Below, piece by piece: positions 35,718-45,596 of a stretch of DNA of 64,000 bases (the first letter of the stretch is position 1; each line of letters starts with the position of its first letter). The stretch spans positions 124,001 to 188,000 of the forward strand of contig OZ241973.1 of the NCBI GenBank assembly GCA_965204295.1, given 5' to 3'. A program made the translations under genes and the position numbers. Source of the stretch: JAWKWH01 sp965204295 (lineage in GTDB: Bacteria; Pseudomonadota; Alphaproteobacteria; Rhizobiales; Rhizobiaceae). The notes under the pieces were generated by a model. It ran no database searches. It worked only from the letters and a program-made list of their open reading frames with translations, and was not told the DNA's origin.

Positions 35718-36461
35718 ATGGAGACCGCCTATGGCTTCAGACAGGTCGGGCAGGGCGAAAAACAGTCGATGGTCGATCATGTCTTCCACCGGGTGGCCGA
35801 TCGTTATGACCTGATGAACGATCTGATGTCTGCCGGCATGCACCGGCTGTGGAAGCAGGCCATGGTCGCCTGGCTAAATCCGCCGCGAAAACGTGACTGG
35901 CGGGCACTGGACATGGCCGGCGGCACGGGCGACGTCGCCTTCAGGATCGTTGAGGCAAGCGGCGGGACCGCCCAGGTCACCGTGTCCGACATCAACACGT
36001 CGATGCTGGCGGTCGGCCGTGAACGGGCCAACAAGCCCGGATTGGCGGAAAACACGCAGTTCGTCGAAGCCAATGCCGAAGAACTTCCATTCGATGACGC
36101 CGGCTTCGACGCCTGCACGATTTCGTTCGGGATCAGAAATGTGCCGCGTATCGATCGGGCGCTGGCTGAAGCCTTTCGTGTGCTGAAAACCGGTGGACGT
36201 TTCATGTGCCTCGAATTTTCGCAAGTCGATATGCCGCTGCTGGACAAAGCCTATGAAGCCTGGTCCTTCAACGCCATTCCCGCGATCGGTCGGGTCGTAC
36301 TGGGGGATGACGAGCCCTATCGCTATCTGGTCGAATCCATCACGAGGTTTCCGTGTCAGGAAGAGTTTGGCCGCACGATTGGGGCGGCCGGGTTTGAGCG
36401 GGTTACCTGGCGCAATTATTCCGGCGGTATCGCCGCCTGTCATTCCGGCTGGAAACTTTGA
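35718..36461 (+). CDS. ubiE: demethylmenaquinone/2-methoxy-benzoquinone C-methyltransferase
   Basis: UbiE is an S-adenosylmethionine-dependent C-methyltransferase of quinone synthesis. The N-terminal FHRVADRYDLMNDLMSAGMH and SAM-binding LDMAGGTGDVAFR are clear, with ISFGIRNVPRI later. About 247 aa fits. The frame is open upstream; ATG at 35718 starts METAYGFRQV, while a TTG at 35685 preceded by GGGGAA is the alternative. It is followed 7 bp later by ubiB. Confidence 0.94.
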   Translation: METAYGFRQVGQGEKQSMVDHVFHRVADRYDLMNDLMSAGMHRLWKQAMVAWLNPPRKRDWRALDMAGGTGDVAFRIVEASGGTAQVTVSDINTSMLAVGRERANKPGLAENTQFVEANAEELPFDDAGFDACTISFGIRNVPRIDRALAEAFRVLKTGGRFMCLEFSQVDMPLLDKAYEAWSFNAIPAIGRVVLGDDEPYRYLVESITRFPCQEEFGRTIGAAGFERVTWRNYSGGIAACHSGWKL

Positions 36462-36468
36462 ATAGCCG

Positions 36469-38043
36469 ATGTCCGCGACGGGTGCATATTTCCGGTTGCT
36501 GCGCGCGGGCTGGATCATGGTCCGTGAAGGCGTGATCGCCGCCATTCCAAGTGAACAGTTCGACGGTTTTGCGAGATTTGCCTGGCGCGTCGGCAGCGCG
36601 CTGGCGAAAGACGAAACGAAACACCGGGATCGCGCCGGCAGTCTGGCTGCGGCGGTCGAGCGGCTCGGACCTTCCTATGTCAAGCTCGGCCAGTTCCTGG
36701 CGACGCGGCCCGATGTGGTCGGGCACGATATCGCCGACGATCTTGCCGGTTTGCAGGACAGGATGGAAACGTTTCCGACCGCCGACGCAAAGGCGGTGAT
36801 CCGGGCCTCCCTGGGCAGGACGGCAGACGAATTGTATTCGGGCTTTGGCGAACCGGTCGCCGCCGCATCCATCGCGCAGGTCCATTTCGCCGAAACAACA
36901 TCGGATGGCGTCAGCAAAAAGGTCGCGGTCAAGGTCATCCGGCCCGGAGTGCGAAGGCGGTTCTTCAATGATCTGGAAAGCTATTTCCTCGCCTCGCGAC
37001 TGCAGGAACGTTTCATCCCCGCTGCCCGCCGGCTGAAACCGGTGGAGGTTACCGAAACGCTTGCACGCATCACCAAACTTGAAATGGATCTGCGGCTGGA
37101 GGCCGCGGCGCTGTCGGAGCTTGCCGAAAACACCGCCAATGATCGGGGATTCAGGGTTCCTTCAGTCGACTGGGAACGCACCGGCCGCGATGTGTTGACG
37201 CTCGAATGGGTCGACGGCACGAAGTTTTCCGACATCAACGGGCTGAAGGCGGCGGGTCACGATCTCAAACGCCTCGCCCGCGACCTTGTCCGGAATTTCC
37301 TGCGTCACACGTTGCGTGACGGTTTTTTTCATGCCGACATGCACCCGGGAAACCTGTTTGTCAACGCTGAAGGCGACATCGTGGCCGTCGACCTCGGCAT
37401 CATGGGCCGCATTGGCAGGAAAGAGCGGCGATTCCTCGCCGAAATCTTGCACGGATTCATAACCCGTAGCTATTCGCGTGTGGCTGAGGCGCATATCGAA
37501 GCCGGCTATGTGCCGTCAAAGCACGGCACGGCCGCCTTTTCCCAGGCGATCCGGGCGATCGGCGAACCGATACAGGGCCAGTCGGCCGACACGATATCAA
37601 TGGCCAGGCTGCTGACGCTGCTGTTCGAGGTCACCGAGTTGTTCGACATGGAAACGCGGCCGGAACTCCTTTTGCTACAGAAGACGATGGTCGTGGTTGA
37701 GGGCGTTGCGCGTACGCTCGATCCTGAGTTCAACATGTGGAAAGCGGCCGACCCGGTGGTATCGGATTGGGTCATCGGCAATCTTGGGCCGCGGGCCGCG
37801 TTGCAGGATGCCAATGACGGAGTGAAGGCTCTGGCCTCCCTTGTCCGTCAGGCACCGGAATTCAAGCAGCGCGCCGAGCGGTTGTCCGAGGAAATCGGCG
37901 CCATGGCCGAACACGGCCTGAGATTCGACGACGAAACGGCAATAAAAATCGGCAAGGCCGAGGCCCGGCATACCCGTTCGGGGCGCATAGCCCTGTGGAT
38001 CATCGCATTGACCCTTGTCTGGGTCGCCTGGCAGATCGGCTGA
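36469..38043 (+). CDS. ubiB: UbiB-family ATPase/kinase-like protein for ubiquinone synthesis
   Basis: The 524-aa protein-kinase-like UbiB shows the family KxGQ motif (SYVKLGQFLATRPD), the Ala-rich loop PVAAASIAQVH, FFHADMHPGNLFV and VDLGIMGRI, and ends in a membrane-anchor segment (IALWIIALTLVWVAWQ). It supports the aerobic steps of ubiquinone synthesis. The stop is 3 bp from the stop of the converging ggt gene. Confidence 0.95.
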   Translation: MSATGAYFRLLRAGWIMVREGVIAAIPSEQFDGFARFAWRVGSALAKDETKHRDRAGSLAAAVERLGPSYVKLGQFLATRPDVVGHDIADDLAGLQDRMETFPTADAKAVIRASLGRTADELYSGFGEPVAAASIAQVHFAETTSDGVSKKVAVKVIRPGVRRRFFNDLESYFLASRLQERFIPAARRLKPVEVTETLARITKLEMDLRLEAAALSELAENTANDRGFRVPSVDWERTGRDVLTLEWVDGTKFSDINGLKAAGHDLKRLARDLVRNFLRHTLRDGFFHADMHPGNLFVNAEGDIVAVDLGIMGRIGRKERRFLAEILHGFITRSYSRVAEAHIEAGYVPSKHGTAAFSQAIRAIGEPIQGQSADTISMARLLTLLFEVTELFDMETRPELLLLQKTMVVVEGVARTLDPEFNMWKAADPVVSDWVIGNLGPRAALQDANDGVKALASLVRQAPEFKQRAERLSEEIGAMAEHGLRFDDETAIKIGKAEARHTRSGRIALWIIALTLVWVAWQIG

Positions 38044-38046
38044 CGG

Positions 38047-39504
38047 TTATTCCACGACAATCGAGACGCCATCACGGCGGTTGTCGCCAGCGCCCGAAAA
38101 CCCACCATCCGCGCTCATTTCCACGGCATGCGCTCCGCCAAAAAACATGTTCGGCTCGGGCCACGAACGATGGTCGCTGAATTCCTTTGTCAGCGCCATG
38201 CGCGTTTTCTCATCAAACAGGTTTTCAAAATCCATGTGCCCGTTTTCCACATGCAGGCGCGGCGCGTCGATGGCTTCCTTCAGGCCGGCGCCGTCCAGCG
38301 CCAGCCGGGCGATTACCTGCAATATCGCCGACCGGATGCGGTTTGATCCACCCGATCCCAGTGCGATCAATCCACCCTTGCCCGTTTCGATAATCGCGGG
38401 GCACATCATGGAAGCGAGGCGGGTATTCTCCGGCCAGCCGTCGTCGCCATGCGGATTGACGTCCTCTTCGCCCAGAATGTTGTTGGGCATGAAGCCGAAC
38501 GGTCCGGCAAGCTCGCCATTACCTTCGCCGTTTGACACGGTTACCGCGCAAGCATTGCCATTCGCGTCGATGACCGAAATATGAGTCGTGCCGCGTTGGC
38601 GCACGGGACGATCCAGCAGCCGGGCGACATCGCCGTTCGCATTGCGCCGGGCCCGATCGGTGTCCGACAAGGCTCGCGCAAATGCCGTTCCATCGGTCGC
38701 TTCGAGCCTGCCGAGCGCGTAGGCGATGAGAGTTCCGCTGGCGGCCGGCGGGGGATTGAGAAACACGCGGTCTCCACCCGCCATGACAGCAAGCGGTTTC
38801 CGTACGACCGCCTGATAGGCTTCAAGATCCTGGGCTGTCAGATGGCCGCGGCCACGTTGTCCGGAGACGATTTCGCGCCCGACCGGACCTGCCGCAAATC
38901 CATCTGCGGCCATCACTTCAAACGCGTCGGCCAGGCCCGGATTGTGAGATATTTCGCCGATTTCCGTCACGTCGCCCCGCGGCGCGAACAGCGCTCGCGC
39001 TTCCGCCGTAGCAACAAGGATCGGCCGTACGACCGTCGCCAAATAGTGCTGATATGGCGTAACGGAAACGCCTTCGCGCGCCGCTTTGACCGCCGGGGCG
39101 AACAACTCCGCAAGCGGCGCGCCGGCGCCATGGGCGTGGATTGCCTCGATCCCCGCGAAGAAGCCGGGTGTCGCCGTGGTTGCCGGCCCGATGTGGAACG
39201 CCTGCGTCGCCGTGCCGAAATCGGCCAGAATTTCCCGCACGCCTCGCCCGGTATCGCCCCGTCGCTTCAATGGCGTATGGGGAAAGAAGTCGATCAACGC
39301 GGCCCGGCCCGATGCCGCATCGCGCGTCATCGCAAATCCGCCGCCGCCCGGAGAGGCCAGCACCGGTTCGCAAACGCAGGCCATCGCCAGCGCCGCGATT
39401 GCGGCATCCGCCGCATGCCCGCCCTCGCTTAACATATTCGCCGCCGTCCCGGCTGTCAGCCGGTGTCCCGCGGCCACCGCGCCTTTGCGCCTGCTGTTCG
39501 TCAT
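38047..39504 (-). CDS. ggt: gamma-glutamyltransferase
   Basis: The 485-aa Ntn-hydrolase is made as a proenzyme and cleaves itself before the nucleophilic Thr, here in RQRGTTHISVID at about residue 305. It moves gamma-glutamyl groups or hydrolyses glutathione-like substrates. GGGGFAMT near the start, and SMMCPAI and GSGGSNRI in the small subunit, are conserved. No secretion signal is evident, so a cytoplasmic amide hydrolase function is possible. Confidence 0.9.
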   Translation of the reverse strand: MTNSRRKGAVAAGHRLTAGTAANMLSEGGHAADAAIAALAMACVCEPVLASPGGGGFAMTRDAASGRAALIDFFPHTPLKRRGDTGRGVREILADFGTATQAFHIGPATTATPGFFAGIEAIHAHGAGAPLAELFAPAVKAAREGVSVTPYQHYLATVVRPILVATAEARALFAPRGDVTEIGEISHNPGLADAFEVMAADGFAAGPVGREIVSGQRGRGHLTAQDLEAYQAVVRKPLAVMAGGDRVFLNPPPAASGTLIAYALGRLEATDGTAFARALSDTDRARRNANGDVARLLDRPVRQRGTTHISVIDANGNACAVTVSNGEGNGELAGPFGFMPNNILGEEDVNPHGDDGWPENTRLASMMCPAIIETGKGGLIALGSGGSNRIRSAILQVIARLALDGAGLKEAIDAPRLHVENGHMDFENLFDEKTRMALTKEFSDHRSWPEPNMFFGGAHAVEMSADGGFSGAGDNRRDGVSIVVE

Positions 39505-39714
39505 GCCGTCGCTTTAGGCGAAATTCGGCGCGAGGCAAAGAAGGCTGTTCAGAGCAACCACCATTCAGGTTGGTCCAATAAGGCTACCCGATATCGTTGT
39601 AATGAGAGCGCAGATGTGCGCGGATACCGAACAGACCAACGAATCATTCGATCATGCGCAGCATGTGATCTTCCAAGCTGAACTCATAAAACAACGCAGT
39701 CAGACATTCCTTAG

Positions 39715-40547
39715 GTCATGTTGACGAACTCTTGACCCAAAGCCGCACGGCTACGATTTGAATGAAGCCGGGATAGCCGGCGGCGGTTTTATCGTAGCGC
39801 GTTGCAAGACGGCGTGAGCATTTGAGTTTGTTGACACGCCGCTCGCCTCGGTTTGTCAAAGCGTCTGTCATCGCATCAATCTGAATTGGGACTTTACGAT
39901 TGGCCTTTCCCGCAATGATCGGTGCGCCTGCGCGTCGGGTGATTGTTTTGCGAATGTGATCACTGTCGTGACCGCGGTCGGCCGGAAACACTTTGGCATT
40001 TGGCGGATCATCGTCAACCAGGGCATCGAAGCCTTTAAAGTCGGAGGCCGGTCATTTCCGCCCTGACAGGCAATCCGCGAGCGTTGGCAATGAGGTGGGT
40101 CCTAGTCGTAAAGCCACCTTTTGAGCGGCCTAAACCTTGTTTTCGAGTCCCTTTGCGCCCGCCGCCAAATGATGGGCACGGATGACAGTCTATCGTTTGA
40201 ACCCGATCCCCGGGCATGGCGCCGCTTTCATTGAGCGCCTCCACGATCGTCTCCCACAGGCCGGCCGGCGTCCGGCGCCTGAAACGGCGATAGACACTCG
40301 ACCACGCGCCAAACTCTTCGGGCAGGTCACGCCAAGGAGAGCCGGTTCGGGCTATCCGGAATACAGCATCCGGAATTCGACGACGATCCGAGGCCGGTCG
40401 CCCACCACGCCCCGAATGGCAATCAAAAATGGTTCAAAAAACGCCCACTCGGCATTTTCCATCAACAATCAAGCCGCGATAGCCTCCTCAAAAGGAAACT
40501 TGAAGCACATTTACGCCGATTTGGAAATCCAATCTGTCAACATGACC
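39715..40547 (-). mobile_element. IS5-family (IS427-like) insertion sequence
   Basis: The 833-bp element is bounded by inverted ends GGTCATGTTGAC (39715 and the complement ending 40547). It is flanked by TA on both sides within CTTA...TAAG, consistent with insertion into CTTAAG with a 2-bp duplication. It lies directly at the truncated end of an MBL-fold gene. Confidence 0.85.
39716..40462 (-). pseudogene. IS5-family transposase with frame changes
   Basis: From the ATG at 40462 the product starts MENAEWAFFEPFLIA. It continues in another frame as RTGSPWRDLPEEFGAWSSVY and VEALNESGAMPGDRVQ, then GRSKGGFTTRTHL, and ends in a third frame with FPADRGHDSDHIRKTI and SRRLATRYDKTAAGYPGF. IS427-type elements may use one programmed frameshift. 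Here several shifts and a missing Gly-Glu around 40040 suggest inactivation. Confidence 0.8.
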
Positions 40548-40839
40548 TAAGTGGTCCCATCATCAGCTTGTCGGCCTCCCGTCCCATGTATTTCGGAAGA
40601 GAGGGCGATGCGAAGCGGACGAGGCCATAATGGTCCGGGTGAGGGTGAGAAATCACGACCCCCAGCAAACTTTCGTTTGAACCGTCCGTCAGGCCCGGAA
40701 TATCCGGCAACGCTTGCTCGCCGGATTCGTCACCCATCAGTGGCTCGCCAAGATCCAGCAGAATTGACGCCCCTTCCGCGTGAAGTTCGACGCAGTTACC
40801 GCCGATCTCTTCGGCCCCGCGATGGATTCGAATTCGCAC
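40537..40839 (-). pseudogene. MBL-fold hydrolase (RNase J-like) N-terminal fragment
   Basis: The product begins VRIRIHRGAEEIGGNCVEL and holds ISHPHPDHYGLV, the His-rich metal motif of the metallo-beta-lactamase fold, resembling RNase J/CPSF-type hydrolases. The frame runs into the IS5 end and stops there after about 100 residues; the expected several hundred residues do not resume beyond the IS. GTG at 40839 has GGGAGG 7 bp upstream. The start lies inside the 3' end of the upstream gene. Confidence 0.75.
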
Positions 40840-41714
40840 GATCGAGCCTCCCACCTTACGGGCTCAAGCGCGCTCATTGCCTTACGTAATTTCACCCGGC
40901 GCGGATCATCATCGCCGACCTTCCACAACGCATTCACCTCGGCGCCGGTCTTGAAAGGGAGTTCATCAAACCAGCTTGGAAACCGCAGGAAACGAAAGCT
41001 CATCTCGGGCAAATCGGGATGGGTGTCGCGAAGCTGCCGCAATCCTTCGTTGACTACGTCCGCATATTTCCGGCAATCGTACCCATCGTAATACTGAGAT
41101 GGAGCCAGAACGGCGAGTTTTACCACAAGCGCGTCAATCAGCTTTAGATCGCGATCGCGATACCCGAACTTCTCCGCGTTCCTCCTGCTCAAGAGCAACG
41201 CCAATCCATAGTCCAGAACCTCGAAGAGGGCGAAAAGCGGCGCATCGCTTTTCCATTTCAGTTCCACCAGTTCCGCGGCATTGCCATCCATGCGGACGAG
41301 GTCGACAGCAGCACGCTTGTCGGAATACTGATTAACAAGGCCGGAGGCCACGGGAACCTGATTGCACCATTCAGGCAAATCGCCCAATTTCGCCAAGACC
41401 GCGATTGCGCGTTCCAGCACCTCTTCTGGTTTTTTATTTTTGTCACGGATATTAGTTTGAGGTTCTTCCCGCCAATTTTCCGCTGACGGAGTGCCTCCGG
41501 GCCAGTTATCTACTATCAGTTCAAAATTACCTTCTATCCGTTCAAAGAGCGATGAAACAATTCCCGCCTCGAAACCGGCCGGCAAAGCTGCCGAAAGTTT
41601 CCGACAGGTGGTTTTCTGTTTCAATTTTTGCCTACATAGGTCGAGCGCTTCACAAATTATCTTGTCCGTTCCATCAAAAATCGAATCCACAGGTGAATTA
41701 CCCCTCTCTGCCAT
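40737..41714 (-). CDS. hypothetical protein with PD-(D/E)XK-like motif
   Basis: The ~325-aa soluble protein belongs to no family I can name. A block near residue 145 reads KRAAVDLVRMDG then AAELVELKWKSD: an Asp, then Glu-Leu-Lys on the next strand, the arrangement of PD-(D/E)XK nucleases. Other parts (PSQYYDGYDCRKYADVV, FPSWFDELPF) are unrecognised. GGGAGAGG precedes the ATG at 41714. Its 3' end overlaps the MBL-fold start by about 100 bp, unusually long, so it may have lost its original stop codon. The two genes form a probable operon. Nuclease function is inference. Confidence 0.6.
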   Translation of the reverse strand: MAERGNSPVDSIFDGTDKIICEALDLCRQKLKQKTTCRKLSAALPAGFEAGIVSSLFERIEGNFELIVDNWPGGTPSAENWREEPQTNIRDKNKKPEEVLERAIAVLAKLGDLPEWCNQVPVASGLVNQYSDKRAAVDLVRMDGNAAELVELKWKSDAPLFALFEVLDYGLALLLSRRNAEKFGYRDRDLKLIDALVVKLAVLAPSQYYDGYDCRKYADVVNEGLRQLRDTHPDLPEMSFRFLRFPSWFDELPFKTGAEVNALWKVGDDDPRRVKLRKAMSALEPVRWEARSCEFESIAGPKRSAVTASNFTRKGRQFCWILASH

Positions 41715-42097
41715 GGAAACCTCTCCCAAAGACCGACCCTCGCGGTGCGCCCCCGCAAAATGGTCCCGGTCCCGATGATCGGGAAGTTGCAACACCCCCA
41801 CCAGGCCTGTCCCCGCCACCTTTGGACCCGGACATACGCCGCAGGCGCTCCGACCCCAAAAGTCAAAGGGAGTGGCGCTGAATCGGTCGGCGCTCAACAC
41901 TTGGTGCGGGCGCTTCGCGCCCCGGAACCCTGCATGGCGGTTCCGCATAAATCTTTAGCGTGAAACATGGACATTCCGCAAAGGGTTTTGAGTTTCTTCG
42001 GAAAGGCTGACGCCATCCCGTCGGACGATTGAGACAAAACCCGCCCGGAACCGACACGCCCGCAGCAGCCGTCATATGGTTCTTATGAGACTACGCC
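41715..42097. other. gene-poor interval upstream of the PD-(D/E)XK-like gene
   Basis: Only short frames without recognisable products occur. A G+C-rich hairpin-like stretch lies around 41910-41930 (GCGGGCGCTTCGCGCCC). The promoter of the leftward pair is expected here. Confidence 0.4.
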
Positions 42098-42523
42098 CTA
42101 GTTGATCGGCGCCACGCCGATCGGCACCGAATATTTCTTGCACCAGATCAGGACCTGTGTGGCGTCCTCAAGCGCCGGGCTCACCTTCACCTCATAGCGC
42201 TGTTTGCCGGTATTCGCGCCCAGCACGTCAATGAGTCCGCCCCTGACCAAGGCCGAGCCCTTTCCGAGCGCCACATAAGGATCGGGCGCGCCATCAAGGA
42301 CGAAATCCCCGCCAAGCTCGATAACGTAGCGGTCGTCCTGCTCCGTGACGGTGACCGAGCCGGAGGTCGTATGGCCGGTCGCACCCTCGAAACTGCCCTT
42401 GCCCACCGGGGAAGCCAAGGCCGCTGACGGCGCCAGCATGATTGCAAACGCGACCGCCGCAGCGAACCGGCCACCCGCGCGTTGGTGTTTCATCCCGCTC
42501 GTCTCCGTTTTGTATTTCCGCAT
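42098..42523 (-). CDS. secreted DM13-domain protein
   Basis: The 141-aa product has a signal peptide (about residues 11-38, AAAVAFAIMLAPSAALAS). A single DM13 domain follows (GKGSFEGATGHTTSGSV, GDFVLDGAPDPYVALG, VLIWCKKYSVPIGVA with the characteristic Cys). DM13 domains are thought to take part in redox reactions at the cell surface. GGAGGAAACC before the ATG at 42523 fixes the start. It stands alone between the hypothetical pair and tRNA-Phe. Confidence 0.85.
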   Translation of the reverse strand: MRKYKTETSGMKHQRAGGRFAAAVAFAIMLAPSAALASPVGKGSFEGATGHTTSGSVTVTEQDDRYVIELGGDFVLDGAPDPYVALGKGSALVRGGLIDVLGANTGKQRYEVKVSPALEDATQVLIWCKKYSVPIGVAPIN

Positions 42524-42851
42524 GGTTTCCTCCGCGATTTGTCCAGACCCTTCCACCGGGCAGTATAATCCGGGCCGATCGAATCGCCAGTAACGGTTGC
42601 GGCATGCGGCGGTGAACATGAAAAGGGCGCTGACGGGCGAAGAGGCGTCGTGACCGCCAGAATTGTCCTGTCCGGTGCTTGTCAAGCGTACATCACATGC
42701 TATAACCCACGCGCTTTCGGCGCAGGCCGCCAACGCTGGCGCCGTTCGCCCTTCATGCAGGAACAGGCCCGACGCCTAAACGCCCTGCCGGACAGGCAAA
42801 GCGACAGACCGGACATTTCGCGCCGGTTTTGCAGTTCCATACGGGCTGCAT
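42524..42851. other. interval between DM13 gene and tRNA-Phe
   Basis: No gene is supported here. The promoters of both the leftward DM13 gene and the rightward tRNA must lie in this stretch. Confidence 0.4.
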
Positions 42852-42927
<76 letters not shown>

Positions 42928-43343
42928 AATTTTCCCCTTGATTATCAACTGGTTGATGTAAAAACCCGCCGATGCAAGGCAAGGCGAAAATCCTTTTGTG
43001 CGCGCATTTGTGTGCGTTGCGCGCGCACTACGAACATATTTTTTGAGCGCGCTAATGCCTGATCGTCGCCAACGACTTTCTGATCTCGGCAACCGGTGTT
43101 CCACTGCCTTGCGCTCCGCTTGACCTTACGATAGCCGCCAAGGCGCGCCATCCGCAACAGCGCATCCATGAACGGTCGGTACGCGGACCGCGCTTGCGGC
43201 CTGCCGGCATCACAGGCGCAAGGCGCGTCCGTGAGGCGATCAGGACCGGTGTGACCGGCCATAACCGGTCTCTCCCGAAAATCAGCCTTGAATCCGCTTC
43301 GCACCCGTTCGCAAATCCCCAAAAGTGAAATCCTCACTACGAC
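42928..43343. other. interval downstream of tRNA-Phe
   Basis: A 130-aa frame on the minus strand covers most of it but has no start context and no recognisable domain, so I do not call it. It is a possible site of old integration at the tRNA 3' end, but no integrase or repeated tRNA end was seen. Confidence 0.35.
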
Positions 43344-43730
43344 TTAGGTATTAACTCCAAGTTCCGCCAATCGCCCCACACAAGCTTCTTCCGCCTGGTC
43401 GAGTTCATCCAGCGTTTCCTCCAAATCGCGCCGTTTCCGCCGCAATTCGGTTCGCCTCTCCTCAATGGCGGATATGATCGCCTTCAACTGTCCGGCCTCG
43501 CCCGGCGGTTCGCGATACATTCTTATGATCTCGCGGATCTCGGCGATTGAGAACCCGAGGCTCTTTCCGCGCATGATCTGGCGCACCAGATGCCGGTCCG
43601 AGGTTTTGAATAACCGGGTCCGTCCACGCCGGACGGGCGATATCAGCCCTTCGTCCTCGTAAAATCGCAGCGTTCTGGTTGAAATTCCGAACTCACGTGT
43701 AAGTTCGGTTATGGTATAGTATTCCCGCAT
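43344..43730 (-). CDS. MerR-family transcriptional regulator
   Basis: The 128-aa regulator opens with the winged helix of MerR proteins (YTITELTREFGISTRTLRFY then EDEGLISPVRRGRTRLF). A coiled-coil dimerisation helix follows (about residues 85-115, rich in Glu and Arg). It has no metal-binding Cys pattern; one Cys is near the C-terminus. This looks like the CueR/LiuR-type group without a sensor domain. Its neighbours are a pseudogene and a tRNA, so no target can be named. Confidence 0.88.
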   Translation of the reverse strand: MREYYTITELTREFGISTRTLRFYEDEGLISPVRRGRTRLFKTSDRHLVRQIMRGKSLGFSIAEIREIIRMYREPPGEAGQLKAIISAIEERRTELRRKRRDLEETLDELDQAEEACVGRLAELGVNT

Positions 43731-43861
43731 ACAGCGGCCCCCAAGCGATTCTTGTCATGGTGCCAACTCGCATGACTTTTACGTAAAAGTCAATTTTAGC
43801 GCGCGGTCGTCGCAGCCGATCAAATAGGTGTCCAAGCAAGTTGACGGATGCCGATGCGGTC

Positions 43862-45315
43862 TTACCGATAGCCGTTTCCAAGGCCAAACCACCAGGCCGC
43901 CAGACCGAGGAAGGCGAAAAATCCGACGACATCGGTAACGGTTGTGACAAAGGTCAAGGAGGCGATCGCCGGATCCTGACCGACGCGGTCCAATAGCAGC
44001 GGGACAAAAATTCCCGCAACGGCGGCGGCAAGCATGTTGACGATCATTGCCGCGGCGATGACAAATCCGAGTTCGGCGCTTGCGAACCAGACGGTCGCGA
44101 CCGCACCCATCATCATGGCGAATATCGCGCCGTTCAGAATACCGACAACAACTTCCCTCCGAATGATGCGGCCGGCATTGTATATATCCAGATCGCGCGT
44201 GGCCAATTCCCGTACAGCCACCGTCATTGTCTGCGTGCCTGCATTCCCCCGCCCATCGAAGCAACAATCGGCATGAGGATCGCCAGAGCGACCATTTGTT
44301 CCAAAGTTGCGTCAAACAGGCCGATTATCCAAGAGGCGAGAATTGCCGTCGCGAGATTTACGATCAACCAGGGCGCTCGTGAGCCGGTTGTCGCGAGTAC
44401 CGCATCGGACAATTCTTCATCGCCGACGCCGCCTAGACGCATGATGTCTTCTTCGGCTTCCTGCTGAATGACATCGACGACATCGTCGATGGTAAGCACG
44501 CCAGCCGCTGGTTTTCGTCGACCACGGCGATCGACAAAAGATCATAACCGCTCGAAAATCCGCGCCTCCTCCTGATCCATTTCGGCGGGAATGGCATGGC
44601 GCGTCTCGTGCATGATCTCTTCAATGCGCGCGGACCGCTGGGTACGCAAAATCCGATCCAGATCAATGTCTCCGATCAGATGAAACGTGGCGTCGATGAC
44701 AAAAATCTGGCTGAAAGCGTCAGGCAGATCCTTGTCTTCGCGCATATAGTCAATGGTCTGGCCAACGGTCCAGAATGGCGGCACGGCGACGAACTCCGTC
44801 TGCATTCGCCGGCCGGAGCTTTCTTCGGGATAATCGAGGGAACGTCGAAGCCGTATCCGTTCGGTAAACGGCAGCTTGGAGAGGATATCTTCCTGTTCCG
44901 CCCCATCGAGGTCCTCCAGGATGAAAACCGCGTCGTCGGAATCGAGACCCTCGAACGACCTCGCAATCTCCTCGTTGGGCAGATCGGCGATGATTTCGAG
45001 ACGTATCGCCTCGTCGATTTCCGTCAGCGCGGTGAAATCGAAATCCGCGCCCATCATTGCGACGATCGGCTGACGGTATTCCGGCGCGAGCGCCTCGATC
45101 AGGTCGCCGAGTTCCGAGGAATGCAGACCAATAATCCGCCCGTGCAATGCTTTTCGGTCACCGGCTTCAATTGAGTCGATGATCCCGGCAACGAAGTTTT
45201 CAAGGACGACGCCGTCCTCGTCATAGATGCTCAAAACCGGGGTTGACCGATCCTCCGGCTCTGACGCCCGTTCGTTGTTGTCGGCAGCGCTCAAGCCCGG
45301 CTCCCGCGGTCGCAT
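43862..45315 (-). pseudogene. mgtE: MgtE-type magnesium transporter, three frame lesions
   Basis: MgtE is a dimeric Mg2+ channel gated by cytoplasmic N and CBS domains. The N domain and first CBS part run intact from 45315 to about 44545 (DDAVFILEDLDGAEQEDILS). A one-base shift then moves to the frame reading YDLLSIAVVDENQRL, a second shift (about 4 bases lost) restores VLTIDDVVDVIQQEAEED, and a third (one A lost in GGGGGAATGCAGG, where GGNAGTQT is expected) separates the last 121 residues with the remaining membrane helices. All pieces are otherwise well conserved, so inactivation looks recent. Confidence 0.88.
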
Positions 45316-45596
45316 CCAAAACCGCGATACCCGTTTAGCGCGACAGGTTTGCGAACTCAAAGAGATTTACGGCGCCCCGCGTTCAACACGGAAAATCGCC
45401 AGCCCGGCCTGATCAATACCGCCGGACGAGATCATCAGGCGTCGCGAAAGACAACGCCGGTCGCCCAATGATCATCGCATTGAGGCCGAGAAATTTTTTG
45501 GGTCGGCCTCCACCCACTTCCCGATCGGACTTTCATTGCCAAAGGCGCTACGCACGACCGGGCGAAGCCCGCCTTCCGCGATGGCATAGAGCGAAG

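Noticed and set aside
42945..43337. A 130-codon minus-strand frame downstream of tRNA-Phe
   Set aside because: No ribosome binding site, no domain and a composition typical of noncoding DNA here.
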